Part shown: piece after piece, positions 1-6,329 of the stretch
Numbering within the stretch: the stretch's first letter is position 1
How the letters are laid out: each line of letters starts with the position of its first letter
From: JANWXR01 sp033577755
Lineage (GTDB): Bacteria > Chloroflexota > Anaerolineae > Anaerolineales > UBA6663
DNA: 10,699 nucleotides
NCBI GenBank assembly: GCA_033577755.1
Contig: JAVQXV010000103.1
Coordinates: 1-10,699 of the forward strand
Reading direction: 5' to 3'
Made by a program: the position numbers and the translations under genes
The notes under the pieces: generated by a model
Databases searched by the model: none
Seen by the model: the letters and a program-made list of their open reading frames with translations, nothing else
Told to the model about the DNA's origin: nothing

Positions 1-324
1 GCAACGGATTGAAACGGATGTAGCGGATGGAACGGATAATGGATAGTCGTTCTCTTGCCGCTCAGGCATCCGGCTTTATTCGTAGGTTGCATAGACCGTT
101 TTGGACAAGCATCTGTGAGTGCACTGACAAAAACGCACCTCGGAGAACTCGGAGACCGCAGAGTTCTTCTTTGATCCTTTCTCCGCGTGCTCTGCGACTC
201 AGCGGTGAAACATCCTTTTTGCAGTGGACTCATCTGTGGCCATCTGTGAAATCTGTGGATCCCCTCGCTCGTTGGTGGTTGTAGCCCGAAAGGTTATCTA
301 TCCTCATCCGTTCCATCCGTTGAT
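1..324. repeat. Non-coding leader made of degenerate short repeats and inverted repeats
   Basis: I see no convincing gene here; the open frames have no recognisable domains and are low in complexity. AACGGAT-like units start at 3, 13, 22, 31 and 38. CGGATGGAACGGAT at 24-37 has an exact reverse complement at 306-319, and GGATAG at 41-46 pairs with CTATCC at 298-303, so the two ends of the stretch form an outer inverted repeat. Inside it, a CGGAGA/GCAGAG-rich stretch (about 136-163) is imperfectly mirrored by a CTCCGCG/CTCTGCG stretch (181-207). CATCTGTG recurs with a spacing near 10 at 231, 241 and 250. A weak promoter-like pair, TTGGTG at 272-277 and TATCTA at 295-300 with 17 bases between, could drive the transporter operon, but the match to consensus is poor. 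Confidence 0.6.
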
Positions 325-326
325 TT

Positions 327-333
327 GGAGGAG
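327..333 (+). promoter_or_regulatory. Shine-Dalgarno site deciding the start of the binding-protein gene
   Basis: GGAGGAG lies directly before ATG at 337. The GGAGG core at 327-331 leaves five bases to the start codon. This favours ATG 337 over the in-frame TTG at 325, which would lie on top of the ribosome binding site. Confidence 0.75.
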
Positions 334-336
334 ACC

Positions 337-2040
337 ATGCCCAGGCCACGCGCGTTCATCACCCTTCTGCTCGCCGCTGCGATTGTGCTTGCCGGTTGCG
401 CTGCGCCGGCCACAGCGCCCTCCGGCACGACCGTGTCCGCGCCCACCGCCGCTCCGACCACGCAGGCCGGTGAGCTTGTCGTCCTGCGTGTGGGGTGGGG
501 AGACCGGCCCGATAGCCTCAATCCCGCATACGCCTTCCTCGCCAGTTCCTACGTCATCTTCGATAGCGTCTATAGCTCGCTGGTGAAGGAGGGGCCGGAC
601 GGCAAATACCGCGGCGACCTGGCGCAGTCGTGGGAGGCGTCGAGCGACGGCCTGACATGGACGTTCAAGTTAAAGAGCGGCATCCAATGGCACAACGGCG
701 AGCCGCTCACCGCCGAGGACGTGGTCTGGTCTATCAACGAAATCAAGAACGACCCGGAGGGCTGGGCGACGCTGGTGAACTACACCAACGGTTTTGCCGA
801 GGTGACCGCGCCGGACGCGCAGACGGTGCGCATCGTCACCGAGTATCCCATTAGCAACATGGAGTACCGCGTGTCGTTCCTGTATGCCCTGTGGCGACCG
901 GACTTCGAGCCGCTGGCGACGACGGAAGACCTGCAGAACTTCACCAACGAGAAGCTGATCGGCACCGGCGCGTTCAAGCTGGTGCAATACGATAAGGAAC
1001 AGGGCCTCGTCGTCCTGGAACGCAACCCGGACTTTTATGATGGGCCGGCGAGGGTTGACCGCGTCATCTTCCGCGCTTTCGACAATTCCGATGCCCTCAT
1101 CCAGGCGTTTCGCGCCGGCGAGCTGGATGTGCTCTACAGCGTGCCCAGCGCCGCGCTGGAGACGGTGAAGGGCTTCCCGAATGTCACGGTGGTGCAAACG
1201 CCGTCGCGCTCCTTCGACGAGCTAATCATCAACTCCGTGCCGAAGGAGCGGGTGGCGACCTCCACCGGTAACCCGGCCCTGCTCGACCCGAAAGTCCGGC
1301 AGGCACTGGCGCACGCGCTCAACAAGCAGGATATTGTGGATGTGGTGCTGCAGGGCCTGGGCCAACCCGGCTGGTCCATCGTCGCGCCGGTGCTGGGTGG
1401 CGGCTTCTGGCACAACAATATGCTCAGCGATTATGCTTATGACCCGGCGAAAGCCAATGCACTGCTGGACGAGGCCGGCTACGTGAAGGGTGCAGACGGT
1501 ATTCGCGAGAAGGACGGCGTGCGGCTGGACTTCCGTCTACAGTTCGACGCAGACTCTGCCGACTACGCACGCACCGCCAGCCTGATGGTGGATATGTTTC
1601 AGGCCGTCGGCGTGAAGGTGACGCCCGAGGCGCTGGACTCCGACACACTGACGGCGAACACCACCGGCGTCGGCGATTACGACCTGGTCATCTGGGGCTG
1701 GGGCGGCGACCCCGACCCGGACTTCATCCTCAGCATCATGCTTTGTGACCAGTTCGTGATCGGTGGCTGGAACGATAGCGGCTATTGCAATGAAGAGTAC
1801 GACCGTTTGTACCTCGAACAGCAGAAGGCCGTTGACCCCGCTGCGCGCCAGAAGATTATCTACCGGATGCAGGAGCTGCTACTGCGCGACCTGCCTTACA
1901 TTGTGCTGTACAACTACGACAGCCTTCAAGCCTATCGCTCCGACCGCTTCACCAACTTCCCCGATTACGTTGCCAACCCCTCCCTGACGGTGGGGCTGAC
2001 CTCGGCGGAAGTGCTAAGGCAGGTGGAGCCGGTGAGGTAG
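337..2040 (+). CDS. ABC transporter substrate-binding lipoprotein, family 5 (peptide/oligosaccharide type)
   Basis: This 567-residue protein is the extracytoplasmic receptor of the importer encoded downstream. The N-terminus has Arg3 and Arg5, a hydrophobic stretch at about 6-19 and a lipobox (L-A-G-C) with Cys21 as the lipidated residue. A Ser/Thr/Pro/Ala-rich linker follows (about 22-45), which would tether the domain to the membrane. The family 5 fold follows: the segment at about 93-133 has the typical pattern of GDLAQSWE, DGLTWTFKLK, WHNGEPL and AEDVVWSI. The C-terminal part carries the usual DPDPDF stretch and a Cys pair (LCDQF and GYCNEEY). Length is normal for the family. Proteins of this family bind di- and oligopeptides, nickel, or, in thermophiles such as Thermotoga, oligosaccharides. 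The GH31 gene at the end of the operon makes a sugar ligand attractive, but the sequence alone does not settle it. Start chosen at ATG 337 because of its ribosome binding site. Confidence 0.93.
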   Translation: MPRPRAFITLLLAAAIVLAGCAAPATAPSGTTVSAPTAAPTTQAGELVVLRVGWGDRPDSLNPAYAFLASSYVIFDSVYSSLVKEGPDGKYRGDLAQSWEASSDGLTWTFKLKSGIQWHNGEPLTAEDVVWSINEIKNDPEGWATLVNYTNGFAEVTAPDAQTVRIVTEYPISNMEYRVSFLYALWRPDFEPLATTEDLQNFTNEKLIGTGAFKLVQYDKEQGLVVLERNPDFYDGPARVDRVIFRAFDNSDALIQAFRAGELDVLYSVPSAALETVKGFPNVTVVQTPSRSFDELIINSVPKERVATSTGNPALLDPKVRQALAHALNKQDIVDVVLQGLGQPGWSIVAPVLGGGFWHNNMLSDYAYDPAKANALLDEAGYVKGADGIREKDGVRLDFRLQFDADSADYARTASLMVDMFQAVGVKVTPEALDSDTLTANTTGVGDYDLVIWGWGGDPDPDFILSIMLCDQFVIGGWNDSGYCNEEYDRLYLEQQKAVDPAARQKIIYRMQELLLRDLPYIVLYNYDSLQAYRSDRFTNFPDYVANPSLTVGLTSAEVLRQVEPVR

Positions 2041-2131
2041 AAGTATGAGAAAGTAGGAAGTAGAAAGTAGGGAAGCAGGGTGAATATGTTGCGTTTCCAT
2101 CTTCTTCCTCCATCCTACTTCCTCCTTCCTT
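2041..2131. repeat. Imperfect inverted repeat of heptamers between binding-protein and permease genes
   Basis: The left arm (about 2041-2079) is purine-rich and made of units such as AGAAAGT, AGGAAGT and AGAAAGT. The right arm (about 2096-2131) is pyrimidine-rich, with heptamers TCTTCCT (2103), CCATCCT (2110), ACTTCCT (2117) and CCTTCCT (2124). The arms are imperfectly complementary, with roughly 16 bases between them, and could form a stem in the mRNA. The same NCNTCCT heptamer family recurs inside the first ATPase gene at 5162-5189. There is no T-run typical of an intrinsic terminator. It may stabilise the upstream mRNA or damp read-through so that more binding protein than permease is made; that role is inferred. 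Confidence 0.7.
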
Positions 2132-2136
2132 GACTT

Positions 2137-3111
2137 ATGAATCGCCGCGACTATATCTTCCGTAAGTTCGGCCTGGCCGTGCTGACGCTGGCCGTGGTTG
2201 TGGTGGTGGACTTCTACCTGTTCCGCGTGCTGCCGGGCGACCCGGTGCGCGCCGTCATCGGGCGCAACGTGCGCATCTCGAAGGAGTCGCAGGACGCCCT
2301 GCGCGCGCAGTTCGGGCTAGACCGGCCCTTGCACGAGCAGTTCATCGCCACGATTGCGCAGTGGGCGCAGGGCAACTTCGGCATCTCCTGGTCGCAGCGC
2401 AAGCCGGTCGGCGAGATTCTGCTCTCCAAGTTGGGCAACACGCTCATGCTCATCTCGCTCGGTCAGGTCTTCTCCATTGTCCTGGGTGTCTCGCTCGGAC
2501 TGTTCGCCGGCTGGAAGCGTAAGACGGCGATTGACATCGGCTTGCTGTCCTTCTCGCTGGTGGCCTGGGCGATACCGACCTTCTGGCTGGGCATCATCCT
2601 GCTGGCGGCGGGCAGCACCTGGCTGGGCCTGCCCACCGGCGGCGCGCTCTCGCCGGAGAACCTGGGCAAACCGTTCTGGGAGACTCTGCCCGACCGTCTG
2701 CGCCACCTCATCCTGCCCACGCTCACCTTTACTATCGTTTACCTGGGCGAGTACATGCTCATCATGCGCTCGTCGGTGCTCGAAGTGTTGAGCGAGGACT
2801 ACATCCTCACGGCCAAGGCGAAGGGTATGAGCCACTGGCAGGTGCTGCGCCATCACGCGCTCAAGAACGCCATGCTACCCATCGTCACGCTCATCGCTTT
2901 GAACCTGGGCTTCACCGTCGCCGGCGCCATCTACATCGAGACCGTGTTCTCCTACGACGGCCTGGGCAAGCTCTTTCAGGACGCGCTCGATAAACAGGAT
3001 TTCCCGCTGTTGCAGGGCGCGTTCCTGCTGCTGGCCGTGGCCGTCATCGGCGCGAACTTCCTGGCAGACCTGCTCTACGCCTATCTCGATCCGCGAGTAA
3101 AGGCAGCGTGA
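2137..3111 (+). CDS. ABC transporter permease, DppB/OppB-like
   Basis: This 324-residue inner-membrane protein is the first of two permease subunits. The N-terminal segment (about 10-30) is hydrophobic and ends with LFRVLPGDP, the usual beginning of DppB-type permeases. A periplasmic loop follows, with the ALRAQFGLDRPL pattern at about 54-65. Further membrane helices lie at about 100-124, 135-160, 193-212, 247-270 and 293-316. The cytoplasmic EAA loop, which docks on the ATPases, is at about 219-247 (EDYILTAKAKG, then HALKNAMLP). The protein ends in YAYLDPR, as is usual. Length matches the family. It lies 96 bases after the binding-protein gene, across a repeat element, and no clear Shine-Dalgarno site precedes ATG 2137 because the upstream sequence is pyrimidine-rich. 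Confidence 0.94.
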   Translation: MNRRDYIFRKFGLAVLTLAVVVVVDFYLFRVLPGDPVRAVIGRNVRISKESQDALRAQFGLDRPLHEQFIATIAQWAQGNFGISWSQRKPVGEILLSKLGNTLMLISLGQVFSIVLGVSLGLFAGWKRKTAIDIGLLSFSLVAWAIPTFWLGIILLAAGSTWLGLPTGGALSPENLGKPFWETLPDRLRHLILPTLTFTIVYLGEYMLIMRSSVLEVLSEDYILTAKAKGMSHWQVLRHHALKNAMLPIVTLIALNLGFTVAGAIYIETVFSYDGLGKLFQDALDKQDFPLLQGAFLLLAVAVIGANFLADLLYAYLDPRVKAA

Positions 3112-3128
3112 TGGTTACGACCCGATAA

Positions 3129-4103
3129 ATGTCCGACCGCTGGTTTCTCCTCAAGCGCAACCTGGCCGAGTTCTGGCGAGTCTTTCGCCGCAACAAGCCC
3201 GGCATGTTGGGCGCGTTTTTGCTGGGAACGGCGGTGCTGCTGGCCGTCTTCGCGCCGCTGGTGGCAACCCGCGACCCGCGCGAGACCGTGCGCGACTCGT
3301 CCGGGCGTCCGCTGACCTTCGCCTCCCCCGCCGTACATGCGCCGCTCGGCACCGACGACGCCGGCCACGACATCTGGGCGCAGCTGGCCTACGGCGCGCG
3401 CATCTCTCTTTTGGTGGGCTTCTTCGCCGGCTCGCTGTCCATGTTCGTCGGCAGCCTGCTGGGCATCCTCGCCGGCTACTTCGGTGGGTGGATCGACTCC
3501 CTGCTGATGCGCCTGACCGACATCCTGCTCGTCATCCCCGATATTCCGCTCATGCTCATCCTCGTTGCCAGCGTGCGCCAGCTCAACCTGGGCATCTCGC
3601 CGCTGGTGATTCTGGTGCTGGTCATCGGTCTGTTGTACTGGACGAGCACGGCGCGGCTGATTCGTTCACAGGTGCTGACCATCAAGGAGCGGCAGTTCGT
3701 CGCGCGGGCGCGCGCCATCGGTGCGGGGCATGTCCACATCATCACCCGCCACATCATCCCGCAGGTCATGCCCCTCATCGTCGCCAACACGGTGCTCATC
3801 ATCTCCACCGCCATCCTGGTCGAATCCGGCCTGGCCTTCCTCGGCCTGGGCGACCCGACGCAGCCCTCCTGGGGGACGATGATTAACTTCGCCTTCAGCC
3901 GTAACGCCATCACGAACGGCGCCTGGTGGTTCTACCTCCCGCCCGGCCTGTCCATCGTTTGGGTCTCGCTCGGCTGCGTGCTGCTCGGCAACGTGCTCGA
4001 GGAAATCCTCAACCCGCGCCTGACAGCGCATCATCTGGAGGGGGATGAAAAGATGGTATCACGTGCGGAAGTGTCAGGTGCAGAAGTATCAAGTGCCACG
4101 TAA
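3129..4103 (+). CDS. ABC transporter permease, DppC/OppC-like, with repeat-derived C-terminal tail
   Basis: This 324-residue protein is the second permease subunit. Residues 8-50 match the OppC N-terminal region: a basic cytoplasmic start, a first helix at about 27-46, then FAPLVATRDP. The motif PLGTDDAGHDIWAQLAYGAR (72-91) is typical of the family. The EAA loop is at about 187-216 (ERQFVARARAIGAGH, then HIIPQVMPLI). ESGLAFLGLGDP and PSWGTMI (232-252) are also family hallmarks. Normal relatives end soon after the LNPRL at 294-298. Here about 26 extra residues follow, and the last ten or so are encoded by AAGTGTC-like repeats; the TAA stop lies at the edge of the next repeat. The start ATG directly follows a TAA that closes a five-codon frame beginning in the upstream stop (see findings). 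Confidence 0.93.
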   Translation: MSDRWFLLKRNLAEFWRVFRRNKPGMLGAFLLGTAVLLAVFAPLVATRDPRETVRDSSGRPLTFASPAVHAPLGTDDAGHDIWAQLAYGARISLLVGFFAGSLSMFVGSLLGILAGYFGGWIDSLLMRLTDILLVIPDIPLMLILVASVRQLNLGISPLVILVLVIGLLYWTSTARLIRSQVLTIKERQFVARARAIGAGHVHIITRHIIPQVMPLIVANTVLIISTAILVESGLAFLGLGDPTQPSWGTMINFAFSRNAITNGAWWFYLPPGLSIVWVSLGCVLLGNVLEEILNPRLTAHHLEGDEKMVSRAEVSGAEVSSAT

Positions 4104-4145
4104 TACGCAATACGGAATACGCAATACGCAATACGCAATACGCAA
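4069..4145 (+). repeat. Two adjoining heptamer repeat arrays at the permease/ATPase junction
   Basis: The first part (4069-4097) has units AAGTGTC, AGGTGCAG, AAGTATC and AAGTGCC and is translated as the end of the permease. The second part (4104-4145) is six near-perfect tandem copies of TACGCAA, with only the second copy differing (TACGGAA). The permease TAA stop at 4101-4103 lies between the two parts. No complementary arm is visible, so unlike the other elements this one is not a hairpin. The remaining bases to ATG 4172 are C-rich. Confidence 0.85.
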
Positions 4146-4171
4146 CACGTCCTCTCCCCGCCCCAAGGTAA

Positions 4172-5245
4172 ATGTTCCCCCTTTCAACCTCCACCCCCCA
4201 ACCCCTCCTCCGCGTCCGTCACCTTAGCACGGATTTCGTGAGCGCCGACGGCGCGGTGGCTCATGCGCTGGAGGACGTGTCTTTCGACGTCTATCCGGGC
4301 GAGGCGCTGGGTTTGGTGGGGGAGAGCGGCTGCGGCAAGACCACGACGATGCTCTCCCTGCTGCGACTGCTGCCGGCGGGAGGGCGCATCGTTTCCGGGC
4401 AAGTGTGGTACGACGGCGTTGACCTGCTGACTCTGAGCGAGCGCGAGATGCGCCGCTATCGCTGGAAGGAGATGGCGATGGTGTTCCAGAGCGCCATGAA
4501 CGCGCTCAACCCGGTGTACACCATCGGCCACCAGATTCGCGAAGCCATCCTGCTGCACGAGGACGTGGACCGCGCCGCCGCCGACCGCCGCGTGACCGAG
4601 CTGCTCGACCTGGTCGGCATCGCTGCCAGCCGCAAGGAGCAGTACCCGCACCAGTATTCGGGCGGCATGCGCCAGCGCGCCATGATTGCCATGGCCCTCG
4701 CCTGCCGGCCACGCCTGCTCTTCGCCGATGAGCCGACGACGGCCCTCGACGTGATGGTGCAGGCGCAGGTGCTGGAGCTGCTCAAGAAGATTCAAAAGGA
4801 GCTTGGCCTGGCGCTGGTGCTGGTGACGCACGACCTGGGCGTGGTGGCCGAGGCCTGTGACACGGTGGCGGTGATGTACGGCGGCAAGGTGGTCGAGTAC
4901 GGCCCCGCCGACCGCGTGTACAACGCGCCGCAGCATCCCTACACACAGCGCCTGCTGGAGGCCTTCCCCGACCTCAACCGGCCCGGCGACTCACTCGCCT
5001 CCATCCCCGGCTATCCGCCGCGCCTCAACGCCCTGCCGCCGGGCTGTCGCTTCGAGCCGCGCTGCCACAAGCGGCTGGAAGTGTGCGCGCAGGTCGCGCC
5101 AAAACTGATTGATGTTTCACAATTTCAGGAAGCAGGGAGCAGGAAGGAGGATGAAGCCATCTCATCCTTCATCCTTCGTCCTTCTTCCTACAAACATATT
5201 GCCGCCTGCCACCTGTGTTCCGGCCCGGAGGCCGTCTGGCTGTGA
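4172..5245 (+). CDS. ABC transporter ATPase, DppD/OppD-like, with in-frame repeat insertion
   Basis: This 357-residue cytoplasmic ATPase powers the importer together with the next gene product. The nucleotide-binding domain has Walker A GESGCGKT at 50-57, Q-loop Gln106 (MVFQSAMNALNP), signature SGGMRQR at 163-169, Walker B LLFADEP at 182-188, D-loop ALD at 191-193 and switch His220. The C-terminal oligopeptide-transporter extension has HPYT (255-258), IPGYPP (278-283) and a cysteine set C292-X5-C298-X6-C305-X40-C346. The neighbouring ATPase has X17 at the last spacing. The difference is explained by a 63-base palindromic repeat encoding about residues 319-339. Such cysteines bind an iron-sulfur cluster in some dipeptide importer ATPases. 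Only a weak AAGG (4165-4168) precedes ATG 4172; a start within the first 15 codons is the main alternative. The stop overlaps the next start (GTGA). Confidence 0.93.
   Translation: MFPLSTSTPQPLLRVRHLSTDFVSADGAVAHALEDVSFDVYPGEALGLVGESGCGKTTTMLSLLRLLPAGGRIVSGQVWYDGVDLLTLSEREMRRYRWKEMAMVFQSAMNALNPVYTIGHQIREAILLHEDVDRAAADRRVTELLDLVGIAASRKEQYPHQYSGGMRQRAMIAMALACRPRLLFADEPTTALDVMVQAQVLELLKKIQKELGLALVLVTHDLGVVAEACDTVAVMYGGKVVEYGPADRVYNAPQHPYTQRLLEAFPDLNRPGDSLASIPGYPPRLNALPPGCRFEPRCHKRLEVCAQVAPKLIDVSQFQEAGSRKEDEAISSFILRPSSYKHIAACHLCSGPEAVWL
5127..5189. repeat. 63-base heptamer palindrome inserted in frame in the ATPase gene
   Basis: The left arm is AGGAAGC, AGGGAGC, AGGAAGG, AGGATGA (5127-5154). A 7-base centre follows (5155-5161). 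The right arm is TCATCCT, TCATCCT, TCGTCCT, TCTTCCT (5162-5189). Read as the reverse complement, the left arm matches the right arm at about 22 of 28 positions. The element is therefore nine heptamers, or exactly 21 codons, and keeps the reading frame. It is related to the element at 2041-2131. Confidence 0.88.
5227..5231 (+). promoter_or_regulatory. Shine-Dalgarno site for the second ATPase gene
   Basis: GGAGG lies ten bases before GTG 5242, inside the end of the first ATPase gene. Together with the GTGA stop/start overlap it supports GTG 5242 as the start and suggests translational coupling of the two ATPases. Confidence 0.5.
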
Positions 5246-6312
5246 CCGCGCCGATGCTCGAAGTCCGCAACCTGGTGAAGCACTTCCCGGTGGCGCGCAC
5301 GCTATCGGAGCTGTTGGCGCGCAAGCCGCCCAAAGTGGTGAAGGCCGTGGATGGCGTCTCATTCACGCTGGCGCGCGGCGAAGTGCTGGCGCTCGTCGGC
5401 GAGAGTGGCTGCGGCAAGACGACCATCGCGAAGACTCTGATCGGGCTGGAAGAGCAAACCGAGGGCGACATCCTGTTCAACGGGCAGTTGGTCGGCGCGC
5501 AGGCGCGGCGCGTGCGCGCGGCGATGCTGACGCTGGAGACAACGCGCCGCAGCCTCGAAGACCCGAAGACCCTGCCGGCCCGCCTCGCCCTGCGTGCGCT
5601 GCGCCAGCGGGCGCAGATGGTCTTCCAGGACCCGTATGAGTCGCTCAACCCGCGCGCCACGATTTTCGAAATCGTCTCCGAGCCGCTGGAGGTGCATGGC
5701 CTGGCCCGCAAACGCGCCGAGCGGCTGGCGAGCGTGACGGCGGCGCTCGAGGATGCCGGCCTGCGACCTGCCGGCGACTATCTCTTCCGCTACCCGCACG
5801 AGCTGAGCGGCGGCCAGCGCCAGCGAGTGGTCATCGCCGCCGCAATGGTGCTCCAGCCCGAACTGCTCATTGCCGACGAGCCGGTCTCCATGCTGGATGT
5901 GTCGGTGCGGGCGGAAATTCTCAACCTGCTGCGCGACCTGCGCCGGAGCCGCGGCGTCAGCCTGCTCTTCATCACCCACGACCTGAGCACCGTCGCCTAC
6001 TTCGCCGATCGCATCGCGGTGATGTACCTGGGCCGCATCGTCGAAATCGGCCCGACGCGCGACGTATTGAGTAACCCGCAGCATCCGTACACGAAGGCGC
6101 TGCTCTCGGTGGTGCCTGTGCCCAACCCGCGCCTGCGCCGCCGGCGCGTCATCCTGCAGGGCGAGACGCCCAACCCCATCCACCTGCCCTCCGGCTGCCG
6201 CTTTCACCCGCGCTGCCCGGTCGCCTTCGACCGCTGCCCGAACGTTGACCCACCTCTGGTAATGGTCGGCGAGCGGCACGCCGCAGCATGTCTGTTGGTG
6301 AACGGGCAGTAA
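5242..6312 (+). CDS. ABC transporter ATPase, DppF/OppF-like
   Basis: From GTG 5242 this is a 356-residue cytoplasmic ATPase, the second motor subunit. Motifs are Walker A GESGCGKT (53-60), Q-loop Gln129 (QMVFQDPYESLNPR), signature LSGGQRQR (188-195), Walker B LLIADEP (208-214), D-loop SMLD (216-219) and switch His246. The C-terminal extension has HPYTKALL (281-288), then C319-X5-C325-X6-C332-X17-C350, the uninterrupted form of the cysteine motif. HFPV followed by VVKAVDGVSF at about 14-41 is typical of DppF. The stretch before the Q-loop (about 83-124, rich in Arg, Ala and Leu) is some 20 residues longer than in common relatives. The start is chosen because its GTG shares four bases with the upstream TGA; an in-frame GTG at 5215 would overlap much more, and ATG 5254 is a shorter alternative. 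Confidence 0.93.
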   Translation: MTAPMLEVRNLVKHFPVARTLSELLARKPPKVVKAVDGVSFTLARGEVLALVGESGCGKTTIAKTLIGLEEQTEGDILFNGQLVGAQARRVRAAMLTLETTRRSLEDPKTLPARLALRALRQRAQMVFQDPYESLNPRATIFEIVSEPLEVHGLARKRAERLASVTAALEDAGLRPAGDYLFRYPHELSGGQRQRVVIAAAMVLQPELLIADEPVSMLDVSVRAEILNLLRDLRRSRGVSLLFITHDLSTVAYFADRIAVMYLGRIVEIGPTRDVLSNPQHPYTKALLSVVPVPNPRLRRRRVILQGETPNPIHLPSGCRFHPRCPVAFDRCPNVDPPLVMVGERHAAACLLVNGQ

Positions 6313-6329
6313 CTCATCTCTCGCAACTC

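Noticed and set aside
27..586. Two open frames (27-284 and 224-586) in the leader
   Set aside because: Their translations are low-complexity, follow the DNA repeats, show no domain, and the second runs into the binding-protein gene in another frame.
4104..4145. TACGCAA array considered as a CRISPR or iteron-type origin
   Set aside because: The units are seven bases with no spacers, and there is no replication gene or DnaA-box cluster nearby; it fits the heptamer repeats elsewhere in the operon.
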